A model generated the notes under the pieces. The model was not told where the DNA came from. It saw only the letters and a list, made by a program, of their open reading frames with translations, and did not search any database. From positions 372,001 to 436,000 of the forward strand of contig JAYPQK010000002.1 in NCBI GenBank assembly GCA_038131955.1: a stretch of DNA of 64,000 bases. The letters run 5' to 3'. Origin of the DNA: SHAN690 sp038131955 (lineage in GTDB: Bacteria; Bacteroidota; Bacteroidia; Flavobacteriales_G; Salibacteraceae). A program made the translations under genes and the position numbers. How positions within the stretch are numbered: the stretch's first letter is position 1; every line of letters begins with the position of its first letter. Of the stretch, positions 53,111-62,221 are shown piece by piece.

Positions 53111-54136
53111 ATGAGCCGTCCCTTTCAAACGATCACCCTCTTCCTTGCCATCGTGAGCACATCCATTTTAACGGTGCAACTCTTCACGGCGTCCACCTTT
53201 GAAGGTAAGGAAGATGAGAAGTACCACGAGAACTTCGAGAACTCCTACAACATCTTCGCGCTCACGCTGCCTAAGACGCTGGATTTTGCGGGAGAAGAGG
53301 TACCGATGAACCTACTAGACGTTCGCGAAAAGATGGATCGCGAACTCTTGGTGAACACCTATTGGCAATCCCAAACGCTCCTGCTTCTCAAGCGCAGCCA
53401 TCGATGGTTTCCATTGATCGAAAAGATATTGAAGGAAGAAGGCTTACCCGAGGATTTCAAGTACTTGGCATTGATGGAAAGCGGATTGACCCAGATCGTT
53501 TCTCCAGCTGGGGCAACTGGATTTTGGCAATTGATGAAAGACGCAGCCCGCGAGCGAGGACTAGAGGTAAATAACGACGTTGACGAGCGCTATCACATTG
53601 AAAAGTCCACCTATGCCGCATGCGCCTACTTGAAAGAAGCCAAGGAGAAATTTGGCAGTTGGACACTGGCCGCTGCATCCTACAATATGGGCATGGCTGG
53701 CATCAACTCGCAGCTCGAAAGACAGAAGGCAACAAACTACTACGACTTGGTTTTGAATGAAGAGACCTCTCGATACATCTTCCGGATTCTGGCTGCCAAG
53801 ACCATCATGTCTGACCCTAAGTCATTCGGCTTCAATTTCCGTGAGGAAGATCTCTACGGAAGCTTGAAATTCAAGGAGATCGAAGTTGATTCTACCATTC
53901 CGAACCTGGCTGAGTTTGCCTTCAAACAAGGCATCAACTACAAGACGCTAAAGTTCCTCAACCCTTGGATGCGTGACAATCACCTACCGAACTCGTCGCG
54001 CAAGAAATACCTCATCAAGATCCCGACTGAACCTCTTTCTGCAGAATTGGTTCATGACAAGAAGCAAGTTGCTAATTTCGCGCGCTCACGTCTAGAAGGA
54101 TCCGATGAAAGTGGAGAAGGAAAAACAACTGAATGA
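53111..54136 (+). CDS. Lytic transglycosylase (SLT domain, MltD-like)
   Basis: A 341-residue exported murein lyase that cleaves between MurNAc and GlcNAc to make 1,6-anhydro ends. N-terminal signal anchor (TITLFLAIVSTSILTVQLF). The SLT domain (about residues 98-235) has catalytic Glu123 in YLALMESGLTQ, followed by SPAGATGFWQLM and ASYNMGMAGI. The C-terminal part (residues about 270-320) looks like a weak LysM (IPNLAEFAFKQGINYKTLKF, KYLIKIP). Its last 32 bases overlap the start of uvrA, and it starts nine bases after the WecA-like gene, so it is transcribed with the surface-glycan genes. Confidence 0.9.
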   Translation: MSRPFQTITLFLAIVSTSILTVQLFTASTFEGKEDEKYHENFENSYNIFALTLPKTLDFAGEEVPMNLLDVREKMDRELLVNTYWQSQTLLLLKRSHRWFPLIEKILKEEGLPEDFKYLALMESGLTQIVSPAGATGFWQLMKDAARERGLEVNNDVDERYHIEKSTYAACAYLKEAKEKFGSWTLAAASYNMGMAGINSQLERQKATNYYDLVLNEETSRYIFRILAAKTIMSDPKSFGFNFREEDLYGSLKFKEIEVDSTIPNLAEFAFKQGINYKTLKFLNPWMRDNHLPNSSRKKYLIKIPTEPLSAELVHDKKQVANFARSRLEGSDESGEGKTTE

Positions 54137-56969
54137 AGATAAGATCGAGATCCTCGGTGCGCGTGAGCATAACCTGAAAGACATCGATATCGTCATTCCG
54201 CGCAATGAACTGGTGGTCATCACCGGCCTCAGCGGAAGCGGAAAATCCTCCCTCGCCTTCGACACCATCTACGCTGAAGGACAACGCCGTTACATCGAAA
54301 CCTTTAGCTCCTACGCCCGCCAATTCATCGGTGGACTAGAACGACCGGATGTCGATAAGATCAACGGACTGAGTCCGGTCATCTCCATCGAGCAGAAGAC
54401 GGTCAACAAAAACCCTCGTTCCACGGTAGGCACGATCACTGAGATCTACGACTTCATGCGACTCTTGTTCGCCAGGGCGTCGGAGGCGTTCAGCTACGTG
54501 ACCGGTGAAAAGATGGTGCGGTACAGCGACCAGCAGATCATCAACCTGATCTTGGAAAAGTACATGGGTAAGGAGATCACCCTCCTTTCTCCCTTGGTCA
54601 AAGGCCGAAAGGGTCACTACAGAGAACTATTCGAACAGGTAGCTAGGAAAGGCTTCCTCCGCGTACGGGTCGATGGCAGCATTGAGAAGATCAAGCACCG
54701 TATGCAGGTGGATCGATACAAAGTGCACGACATCGAACTGGTAGTGGATCGACTCACGGTCGAAAACGCCAACCTGAATCGCCTCAAGCAATCGATCCTT
54801 ACGGCACTCAAAGAAGGTAAAGGTCAATTGATGCTGCTTGAGTCCGATGAGAAGACCCTGCGCTACTTCAGTCGTTCGTTGATGTGTCCAACATCCGGGA
54901 TCTCTTACGACGAACCCGCGCCGAACCTCTTTTCATTCAACAGTCCCTATGGCGCTTGCCCGAAATGCAACGGCTTAGGTGAAGTACGCGAGATCGACGA
55001 GGACAAGATCATTCCAGACAAAAGCCTTTCGATTAAACGAGGTGGTCTAGCTCCACTGGGCGAGTACAAGCGCAACTGGATCTTCAAACAGATCGAATTA
55101 CTGGGCGAGAAGTATCAATTCAAACTGAACACTCCCCTCTCTGATATCGACGACGAAGTCTTGAAGGTCATTCTCTACGGAACCAACGAGCAATTGGAGA
55201 TCAAGAGTGAGACCCTCGGTCTTACCAAGTCTTACGACATCAAGTTCGACGGGGTAGCGAACATCCTAATGGAGCAGTTCGAAGAGGGCACCTCATCCAA
55301 CTATCAAAAGTGGGCCTCTGCCTTCATGAACAAGGTGGAATGCCCTGAATGCAAGGGATCGCGCCTGAAGAAAGAATCACTGTACTTCAAGATAGACGAG
55401 AAGAACATCTCGGAACTGGCTGCCATGGAATTGCTGGAACTGAGCCAGTGGTTCAGTGATATTGAGTCGCGCCTGAACGAACGCCAACAGGTGATCGCAG
55501 AGGACGTACTCAAGGAGATCCGAAGCCGCATTAAGTTCTTGTTGGACGTCGGTATCGACTACTTGACCTTGAATCGTTCTGCTCGCACGCTGAGCGGTGG
55601 TGAAGCCCAGCGTATCCGTCTCGCTACCCAGATCGGTTCACAACTGGTGGGAGTGCTTTACATCTTGGACGAACCAAGTATTGGACTCCACCAACGGGAC
55701 AACAATCGTCTGATCGAGGCCCTGAAGGAACTGCGGGATATCGGTAACAGCGTGATCGTGGTGGAACACGACAAGGACATGATGATGGAGTCTGACTACG
55801 TCATAGACATCGGTCCAAGAGCAGGTATCCACGGAGGAGAGATTGTGGCTCAAGGTACTCCCGAGGAAATCCTTGCTTCAAGATCCATGACCTCGAAGTT
55901 CCTCAGCGGTGAAGAAGAGATCGCCATTCCATCGAAGCGACGAAAGGGTAACGGAAAGACCTTGTCGCTGAAAGGAGCTTCAGGGCACAATTTGAAGGAC
56001 GTCGACGTTGATTTTCCATTAGGTCAATTCATCTGTGTGACGGGTGTTTCAGGCGGTGGAAAGTCCAGCTTGATCAACGGCACGCTCTACCCGATCCTGA
56101 CCGGTCATTTCAATAACTCTCAGAAGAAAGCGCTTCCCTACAAGTCGATCAAGGGCTTGAAAAACATCGACAAGGTCATCGAGATCGACCAGAGTCCGAT
56201 CGGTCGCACGCCGCGATCGAATCCGGCGACGTACACGAACGTATTCACCGACATCCGCCAACTCTTCACCGAACTTCCTGAGGCGAAGATCCGTGGTTAC
56301 AAACCGGGACGATTCTCCTTTAATGTGAAAGGTGGTCGTTGCGAAACCTGTCAAGGGGGTGGTGTCAAGACCATCGAAATGAACTTCCTTCCGGATGTTT
56401 ATGTGGAATGCGAAACTTGCGGAGGCAAGCGCTACAACCGAGAAACCCTGGAGATCCGATACAAAGGCAAGAGCATCAGCGACGTGCTCGACATGACGGT
56501 CAACCAAGCTGTGGAGTTTTTCGAGCCCATTCCGTTCATCCACAATCGTATCAAGACCTTGCAAGAGGTCGGTCTCGGCTACGTGCGGCTTGGTCAAAGC
56601 TCTACTACTCTCTCTGGAGGTGAGGCACAGCGCGTGAAGTTGGCCACTGAGCTAGCGCGTAAGAGTACTGGAAACACGTTCTACATCCTGGACGAACCTA
56701 CGACCGGACTTCACTTCGAAGACATCCGCATGCTCTTGGACGTTCTGAACACGCTGGTAGATCAGGGTAACACGGTGTTGGTCATCGAGCACAACCTCGA
56801 CATCATCAAGGTTGCTGACCACGTGATCGATATCGGGCCGGAAGGTGGACGAAAAGGAGGAACCTTGCTTGCCTCCGGAACGCCGGAAGACATTGCGAAG
56901 CTCGAATACAGCTATACCGGAATTCACTTGAAGAAGGAGTTCGACTGGCATTACTCCAGGACCTCATAG
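54105..56969 (+). CDS. uvrA: UvrABC excinuclease subunit A
   Basis: A 954-residue ABC-type ATPase that finds bulky DNA lesions with UvrB. First ABC module: Walker A GLSGSGKSSLAF near residue 45, zinc site CPKCNGLGE...CPECKGSRL, signature RTLSGGEAQRIRLA and Walker B LYILDEPSIGLH. Second module: Walker A GVSGGGKSSLIN, the conserved zinc finger CETCQGGGVKTIEMNF...CETCGGKRYN, STTLSGGEAQRVKLA and FYILDEPTTGLH. All normal. The start lies 32 bases inside the upstream transglycosylase gene. uvrB is 2.6 kb downstream on the same strand. Confidence 0.98.
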   Translation: MKVEKEKQLNEDKIEILGAREHNLKDIDIVIPRNELVVITGLSGSGKSSLAFDTIYAEGQRRYIETFSSYARQFIGGLERPDVDKINGLSPVISIEQKTVNKNPRSTVGTITEIYDFMRLLFARASEAFSYVTGEKMVRYSDQQIINLILEKYMGKEITLLSPLVKGRKGHYRELFEQVARKGFLRVRVDGSIEKIKHRMQVDRYKVHDIELVVDRLTVENANLNRLKQSILTALKEGKGQLMLLESDEKTLRYFSRSLMCPTSGISYDEPAPNLFSFNSPYGACPKCNGLGEVREIDEDKIIPDKSLSIKRGGLAPLGEYKRNWIFKQIELLGEKYQFKLNTPLSDIDDEVLKVILYGTNEQLEIKSETLGLTKSYDIKFDGVANILMEQFEEGTSSNYQKWASAFMNKVECPECKGSRLKKESLYFKIDEKNISELAAMELLELSQWFSDIESRLNERQQVIAEDVLKEIRSRIKFLLDVGIDYLTLNRSARTLSGGEAQRIRLATQIGSQLVGVLYILDEPSIGLHQRDNNRLIEALKELRDIGNSVIVVEHDKDMMMESDYVIDIGPRAGIHGGEIVAQGTPEEILASRSMTSKFLSGEEEIAIPSKRRKGNGKTLSLKGASGHNLKDVDVDFPLGQFICVTGVSGGGKSSLINGTLYPILTGHFNNSQKKALPYKSIKGLKNIDKVIEIDQSPIGRTPRSNPATYTNVFTDIRQLFTELPEAKIRGYKPGRFSFNVKGGRCETCQGGGVKTIEMNFLPDVYVECETCGGKRYNRETLEIRYKGKSISDVLDMTVNQAVEFFEPIPFIHNRIKTLQEVGLGYVRLGQSSTTLSGGEAQRVKLATELARKSTGNTFYILDEPTTGLHFEDIRMLLDVLNTLVDQGNTVLVIEHNLDIIKVADHVIDIGPEGGRKGGTLLASGTPEDIAKLEYSYTGIHLKKEFDWHYSRTS

Positions 56970-57737
56970 GCGGATCGCCAATCCACCGCCCATCGAGATG
57001 AATTGAATGGGCTGATCCCACTCTTCGATTTCCTCATTTGATCGCGCGTAGATGTTGAGCACCTGAAAGTTAGGTCGCGAACCACCGTACTCCCAATAGA
57101 ACATCAGATCGATGTCGCGATCGATATGAAAACGGAAATTGCTCCCAAAATTCCAACCTACGGAATTAGTGATGGCCTGTTCTTGTTGCCACGAGAAAGA
57201 AAAGAAACCTGTGGCATTTTCGTACCCTTCGATCAAGATAGAAGGTCTCCGAGTATACACATAGCCCAATCCGATCCTGAGATCCACATCGACAATCTCT
57301 GTTGGGATGATTCCCACCACTTGTCCCATCGCGAAATGTGTCACCCAGGGGTCTTCGCTCCTCGCGTAGAAATCGAGCCAGGGCGCCCGAATCCTGAACC
57401 AGTCTGCAAATCCTTCGTGATCAAAGCCGAATTGATGGCGCGTCCAACGTACTCCCCAGCCGAAATGCTTGTGAAAGAAATGATCCGCCTCAAGGAAGGT
57501 GAAAGAGAAACCGGTCTGCGCGAAACCGGACCGCACCTCCGTGACATCGTCAAAGGTCATCACACCCAAGGGCAATGCAACTCCTCCATTCACCGCCAGG
57601 ATTCCATTGCTACGCAACCACGGGGACATCGACTGGGATGTATCGACCCTACCAAAAGCTTCAAAGCTCTGCGCAAGCACTTTCCCTCCCAGAAGAAGAC
57701 CCACAAAGAGGCTAATAAGTCGAACTAACCGAGTCAC
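56964..57737 (-). CDS. Predicted outer-membrane beta-barrel protein
   Basis: A 257-residue exported protein (signal peptide RLISLFVGLLLGGKVLAQ). The rest alternates amphipathic strands rich in aromatics (GWGVRWTRHQFGFDHEGFAD, FFSFSWQQEQAITNSVGWNF, FRFHIDRDIDLMFYWEYGG) and ends in GGGLAIRL, as in small eight- to ten-stranded barrels. No family name can be given with confidence. It is convergent with uvrA and overlaps its last six bases. Confidence 0.7.
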   Translation of the reverse strand: MTRLVRLISLFVGLLLGGKVLAQSFEAFGRVDTSQSMSPWLRSNGILAVNGGVALPLGVMTFDDVTEVRSGFAQTGFSFTFLEADHFFHKHFGWGVRWTRHQFGFDHEGFADWFRIRAPWLDFYARSEDPWVTHFAMGQVVGIIPTEIVDVDLRIGLGYVYTRRPSILIEGYENATGFFSFSWQQEQAITNSVGWNFGSNFRFHIDRDIDLMFYWEYGGSRPNFQVLNIYARSNEEIEEWDQPIQFISMGGGLAIRL

Positions 57738-57902
57738 ACAATAAAACTTGAAACCTGAAACCTACATACCGGTAGGCAGGCTTGAAACTGAAAGCGAAGG
57801 AAGAACATTTAAGGAAGCTGACGAAAAACAGAACATTCCGTTCAGGAAAGTAGCCGAGGATTGATTGAGATTTCGTCCTTTGTAGCTCACAAATCACAAA
57901 CC
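57738..57902. repeat. CTTGAAACCTGAAACC phrase spacer with half palindrome
   Basis: AAACTTGAAACCTGAAACCT, then CATACCGGTAGGCAGG at about 57764-57780 and CTTGAAACTGAAAG. The middle looks like a damaged copy of the CTGCCTGCCGGCAGGCAG palindrome at 32890-32907. Bases after 57800 probably hold the promoter of the PLP enzyme gene. Confidence 0.5.
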
Positions 57903-59171
57903 ATGAGCAAAGACGATCTAAAGAACAAAATGCGCCCGGAGAGCTTGATGATGTCATACGGCTACAAGCCCGAACTCTCTGAAGGGGCTATCAAATGTCC
58001 CATCTTCCAAACATCCACCTTCGTATTCAAAAGTGCGGAAGAAGGCAAAGGCTTCTTTGAGATCGCTTATGGTTTAAGAGAAAAGGGGCCGTCCGAAGAG
58101 ATCGGATTGATCTACAGTCGACTCAACAACCCAGACCTTGAGATCTTAGAGAACCGACTCACCTTATGGGATGGCGCCGATGATTGTGCCGTCTTCGAAA
58201 GTGGTATGTCAGCAATCAGCACGGTGATGTTGGAGTTCTTGAATCCTGGCGACAACGTATTGTACAGCAATCCATTGTACGGAGGCACCTATCACTTTGT
58301 GAAGAATGTCTTGAGTCGCTTTGGCATCCATGCCCTAGCCTTCCACGCACACGAGTCAGAGGAGAACATCCACAAGATCATTCAAGAGAACGGCATCGAG
58401 GACAAGGTGAAGATGATCTACATCGAAACACCGGCGAATCCTACCAACGCTTTGGTCGATATTCAAGCCTGTTCACAGGTAGCGAAGCACTATTCAAAGG
58501 AAGACAGCGAAGTGTTACTGGTCGTGGACAACACCTACATGGGACCGATATGGTCGCACCCGTTGAAGCACGGAGCCGACTTGGTGGTGTATTCTGCTAC
58601 GAAGTACATCGGTGGACACAGCGACGTGATCGCAGGCGCCGTGTTGGGCAACAAAGAGCTGATGACGCGCGTGAAGACACTCCGAACCTTCCTCGGAAAC
58701 ATGGCCGGTCCATGGACGGGATGGCTTTTGATGCGAAGCTTGGAAACGCTGAAGATCCGCATGACGGAACAAGCGAAGAACGCAGAACAAGTGGCCAAAT
58801 TCCTACGCGATCATCCGAAAGTGGATAAGGTACACTACCTAGGTTTCTTGACGGAGACCGATGACCCAGTCAACTACGCGACTTATAAGCGGCAATTCTC
58901 ATCCGCAGGAGCGATGATCTCTTGCGAGGTAAAAGGCGGCGAACCGGAAGCCTTCCGATTCTTGAATGCCCTCCAATTGATCCATCTCGCGGTAAGTTTG
59001 GGTAGTACGGAAAGTTTGGCGGAGCACCCTGCATCTATGACCCACTCAGACGTGACTCCAGAGGACAAAGAGCTCTACGGCATCAGCGATGCACTCGTAA
59101 GATTATCGATCGGAGTAGAGAACGCAGAAGACCTGATCAGCGATATCGGGCAGGCGCTGGAGAAGGTTTGA
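57903..59171 (+). CDS. PLP-dependent Cys/Met metabolism enzyme (cystathionine gamma-synthase / methionine gamma-lyase family)
   Basis: A 422-residue PLP enzyme of the trans-sulfuration family. The Schiff-base lysine is Lys234 in YSATKYIGGHSDVIAG; YSRLNNPDLEILENRL and FESGMSAISTVML are cofactor-binding motifs; VVDNTYMGPIWSHPLKHGAD holds the Asp that pairs with the pyridine nitrogen. LGSTESLAEHPASMTHS is the C-terminal substrate-carboxylate loop. The GLREKGPSEE insertion before YSR is typical of the Bacteroidota subgroup. Whether it makes cystathionine or cleaves methionine cannot be told from sequence. Start at 57903 (MSKDDLKNK) preferred. Confidence 0.92.
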   Translation: MSKDDLKNKMRPESLMMSYGYKPELSEGAIKCPIFQTSTFVFKSAEEGKGFFEIAYGLREKGPSEEIGLIYSRLNNPDLEILENRLTLWDGADDCAVFESGMSAISTVMLEFLNPGDNVLYSNPLYGGTYHFVKNVLSRFGIHALAFHAHESEENIHKIIQENGIEDKVKMIYIETPANPTNALVDIQACSQVAKHYSKEDSEVLLVVDNTYMGPIWSHPLKHGADLVVYSATKYIGGHSDVIAGAVLGNKELMTRVKTLRTFLGNMAGPWTGWLLMRSLETLKIRMTEQAKNAEQVAKFLRDHPKVDKVHYLGFLTETDDPVNYATYKRQFSSAGAMISCEVKGGEPEAFRFLNALQLIHLAVSLGSTESLAEHPASMTHSDVTPEDKELYGISDALVRLSIGVENAEDLISDIGQALEKV

Positions 59172-59182
59172 TTAAGGAGCTA

Positions 59183-59311
59183 GGAGAAAGAAGAAAGACA
59201 AAAGACGAAAGAGAGGGGGAAGTTTTATAGATCAAGTGCTAGCCAACAGCTGACGGCTGACGGCTGACAGCTGACAACTGATCCGCCGGAGGCGGACAAG
59301 TAGCTGATAGC
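59183..59311. repeat. Phrase repeats and palindrome between PLP enzyme and small membrane gene
   Basis: Has GAAAGAAGAAAGACAAAAGA then CGAAAG (59196-59211), shared in inverted form with 42905-42940. Next comes CAGCTGACGGCTGACGGCTG and ACAGCTGACAACTGA (59248-59281), interrupted by a palindrome TCCGCCGGAGGCGGA (59282-59296), and then AGCTGATAG (59302). This shows a palindrome inserted within a repeat phrase, as at 32.9 and 34.35 kb. Confidence 0.8.
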
Positions 59312-59476
59312 CTACTTGGAAAGATATCGTACCAACATCACGATCAAGCAGAAGAGGAATAGGAAGATCGAGATCCGGTTGATCCCATGCATCATGCGGA
59401 GGTTGAAGTTGTTGCCTTCCGCCTTGCGAAACATGGTGAGCGGATTCAGATACGTCAGGATGCGTTTGAATAACAT
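59312..59476 (-). CDS. Small membrane protein (about 54 residues)
   Basis: A 54-residue protein with a basic N-terminus (MLFKRILTYLNPLTMFRKAE) and a C-terminal membrane helix (RISIFLFLFCLIVMLVRYLS). The frame is open to 59596, but the extra residues (from the uvrB start region) look non-coding, and MLFKRIL is a natural start. Very similar short proteins with a MHGINRISI motif occur in Bacteroidota; I believe it belongs to a DUF of that group (possibly DUF6728) but cannot confirm it. It is divergent from uvrB. Confidence 0.65.
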   Translation of the reverse strand: MLFKRILTYLNPLTMFRKAEGNNFNLRMMHGINRISIFLFLFCLIVMLVRYLSK

Positions 59477-59595
59477 GTTACAAATGTTGTGATTTTGAAA
59501 CAGACGTTGTGCCTCATTGTTTAGCAGCGTAAGTTTGTGGTTTGCCCGACTGCGAACGCTTTGGGTCATGGGTATCATCAATTGAACGATCGACA

Positions 59596-61611
59596 TTGGA
59601 ATTCAAGCTCAACTCGGAATTTAAGCCCACCGGAGACCAACCGGGCGCTATCAAGCAGCTGGTAGAAGGCCTCAACGATGGGATAGAACACCAGACACTT
59701 CTCGGGGTCACGGGGTCCGGTAAGACTTTCACCATGGCCAATGTGATCCAAGAGACGCAGCGACCAACGTTGATCTTGAGTCATAACAAGACCTTGGCTG
59801 CTCAGCTCTACGGCGAGTTCAAGCAATTCTTTCCTGAAAACCGGGTGGAGTACTTTGTCAGCTATTACGACTACTACCAACCCGAGGCATATATTCCCAC
59901 TTCCGACCTCTATATCGAGAAAGACCTGAGTATCAATCAGGAGATCGAAAAGCTACGTCTGAGCACTACCTCGGCCCTCTTGAGTGGTCGCAGGGATGTG
60001 ATTGTGGTTAGTTCTGTTTCGTGCATATACGGTATGGGAAATCCGAGCGATTTCTACGAGAACATCATACAGGTCAGAGTGGGCGAGAATTTTGGCCGAA
60101 ACAAGTTTCTCCACCGACTCGTCGAGTCACTCTATTCGCGGACGACAGGAGACTTTCAGCGAGGGAATTTCCGGGTAAAGGGAGATACAGTTGACGTTTT
60201 CTTGGCCTACGCGGATAACGCATTTCGCTTCCATTTCTTTGGCGACGAAGTAGAGATTATCGAGTCGATCGATCCTTACAACAACAACGTCATGGAAGAA
60301 TTGGATGAGGTCCGCATTTTTCCGGCGAACATCTTTGTCACGACCAAAGAGAGCATGCGCAACTCCATGGTGCAGATCCAGGATGACCTCGTGGAGCGTG
60401 TGGAACAGTTCGTTCAGGGCGGGCAGCCATTGGAAGCTAAGCGCTTGGAAGATCGAGTCAACTACGACCTTGAGATGATGCGAGAACTGGGCTATTGCTC
60501 TGGCATCGAAAACTATTCTCGTTACTTCGATGGCAGAGAGCCTGGATCCCGGCCTTTCTGTCTCTTGGATTACTTCCCGGACGACTACCTGATGATCGTG
60601 GATGAGAGTCACGTGACAATCCCCCAGATCAGCGCCATGTACGGCGGAGACCGATCTCGAAAGGAAAACTTGGTGGAATACGGATTCCGCTTGCCCGCGG
60701 CGATGGACAACCGCCCACTGAAATTTGAAGAGTTTCAGGGATTACTGAACCAAGCGATCTATGTAAGTGCGACCCCCGCGGACTTCGAACTTCGACTCTC
60801 AGAAGGCGTGGTGGCCGAGCAGGTCATTCGTCCTACCGGCCTCCTCGATCCAGTGATCGAAGTACGTCCCACATCCAATCAGATCGACGACCTCCTAGAA
60901 GAGATCCGCAAGCGCATCGAGAAGCAAGAACGCATTCTGGTGACTACCTTGACCAAGCGCATGGCGGAAGAATTGTCCAAGTACCTGATCGACCTGAACA
61001 TCAAGACGCGCTACATCCACTCCGACGTAGACACCTTAGAGCGTGTGGAGATCCTAAGAGAGCTTCGTATGGGACTCGTAGACGTGTTGGTGGGGATCAA
61101 CCTGCTTCGTGAAGGATTGGACCTTCCAGAGGTCTCTTTGGTGGCCATCCTAGATGCCGACAAGGAAGGATTCCTCCGAAGCAATCGCTCTCTTACACAG
61201 ACCATTGGTCGTGCCGCACGTCACATCGATGGTATGGCTATTCTGTATGCCGACACGGTAACGGACAGCATGAGAACCACCATCGAGGAAACCAACCGAC
61301 GACGCGCCAAGCAGATGGCCTACAATGAAGAACACGGCATCACGCCTCAAGCGATCAAGAAGAGCATCGACACCTTGATCCAATCTCAGGCTTCCGTGCG
61401 TGGTCGGGATTACAAGACAAGTGATGAAATCCAAGTAGGCATGGCTGCCGATCCGGTGATCGAGTACATGAGCAAGGAGCAGTTGGAAAAAGCGGTGAAA
61501 GAGACGCGCAGGAACATGGAAAAAGCTGCGAAGGAGCTCGACTTCATGCAAGCCGCTCAGTACCGTGATGAGCTGTTTGCATTACAAGCTAAACTAGAAT
61601 CTAAAGCATAG
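59596..61611 (+). CDS. uvrB: UvrABC excinuclease subunit B
   Basis: A 671-residue helicase-like DNA damage verifier. Walker A GVTGSGKTFTMA, beta-hairpin region YFVSYYDYYQPEAYIPTSD (inserted into the DNA), helicase motifs MIVDESHVTIPQ and TLTKRMAEELSKYL, VGINLLREGLDLPEVSLV, QTIGRAARHIDG, and the C-terminal UVR motif KAAKELDFMQAAQYRDEL that binds UvrA or UvrC. The frame is open from 59542, but UvrB proteins begin (M)xFKLxSxFKPTGDQ, so TTG at 59596 is the likely start. Confidence 0.97.
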   Translation: MEFKLNSEFKPTGDQPGAIKQLVEGLNDGIEHQTLLGVTGSGKTFTMANVIQETQRPTLILSHNKTLAAQLYGEFKQFFPENRVEYFVSYYDYYQPEAYIPTSDLYIEKDLSINQEIEKLRLSTTSALLSGRRDVIVVSSVSCIYGMGNPSDFYENIIQVRVGENFGRNKFLHRLVESLYSRTTGDFQRGNFRVKGDTVDVFLAYADNAFRFHFFGDEVEIIESIDPYNNNVMEELDEVRIFPANIFVTTKESMRNSMVQIQDDLVERVEQFVQGGQPLEAKRLEDRVNYDLEMMRELGYCSGIENYSRYFDGREPGSRPFCLLDYFPDDYLMIVDESHVTIPQISAMYGGDRSRKENLVEYGFRLPAAMDNRPLKFEEFQGLLNQAIYVSATPADFELRLSEGVVAEQVIRPTGLLDPVIEVRPTSNQIDDLLEEIRKRIEKQERILVTTLTKRMAEELSKYLIDLNIKTRYIHSDVDTLERVEILRELRMGLVDVLVGINLLREGLDLPEVSLVAILDADKEGFLRSNRSLTQTIGRAARHIDGMAILYADTVTDSMRTTIEETNRRRAKQMAYNEEHGITPQAIKKSIDTLIQSQASVRGRDYKTSDEIQVGMAADPVIEYMSKEQLEKAVKETRRNMEKAAKELDFMQAAQYRDELFALQAKLESKA

Positions 61612-61708
61612 TCAGGTGTCATGATGGACATCCAAGAGAACCTTGGCCCGTCCCTTGTAAGGAATTGACCAAATCATCGTCCATACCATTACACAAATCA
61701 ATAGCGAA

Positions 61709-62146
61709 ATGAAAACCATTCAATTTACCCTTCTCGCCATCATAGCGACCCTTTTCATTCAGGGAACGCCCGTGAAAGAATCGGAATCAACCGGGATCCA
61801 GTTCTTTGACGGCACGTGGGAAGAAGCCCTACAGGCATCAAACGACCAACATAAACTCATCTTTATGGATGCCTACACCAGTTGGTGCGGCCCTTGTAAG
61901 ATGATGTCGCACAACACCTTCACCAACGAAGAGGTCGGCGCATACTTCAACGAGAATTTCATCAATGTGAAGATGGACATGGAGAAAGGCATCGGTCCTA
62001 AGTTGGCAGAGAAATACGGTGTTAGAGCTTATCCAACCCTTCTCTTCATTGACAACGAAGGCAATGTTACGTTTGAAACGATGGGCTATCACAACGCCGA
62101 ACAATTGATGGCGGTGGCTAAGAAAGCTCAAGCCACAGGCGCTTGA
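61709..62146 (+). CDS. Exported thioredoxin-like protein
   Basis: A 145-residue envelope protein: signal peptide (FTLLAIIATLFIQGTPV) and one thioredoxin domain of the Thioredoxin_7/DUF255-like kind (LIFMDAYTSWCGPCKMM with Cys60 and Cys63, then NTFTNEEVGAYFNENFINVK). The cis-Pro loop is VRAYPTLLFID. Likely reduces or isomerises disulfides in the periplasm. It is 97 bases after uvrB and is followed by a terminator, so it is transcribed alone or with uvrB. Confidence 0.9.
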   Translation: MKTIQFTLLAIIATLFIQGTPVKESESTGIQFFDGTWEEALQASNDQHKLIFMDAYTSWCGPCKMMSHNTFTNEEVGAYFNENFINVKMDMEKGIGPKLAEKYGVRAYPTLLFIDNEGNVTFETMGYHNAEQLMAVAKKAQATGA

Positions 62147-62174
62147 TGCAAAGACACACAGGTAGGTTAGGTAA

Positions 62175-62208
62175 AAAAGCCGGTTGCTCATACGAGTGAT
62201 CGGCTTTT
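62175..62208. terminator. Bidirectional-type terminator between thioredoxin and lipoprotein genes
   Basis: AAAAGCCG...CGGCTTTT with an inner CTC-ATAC-GAG stem; A-tract on one side and T-tract on the other, so it would work in both directions. It lies 28 bases after the thioredoxin stop and 13 bases ahead of the next start. Confidence 0.75.
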
Positions 62209-62221
62209 CTTTTGTAGTCCG

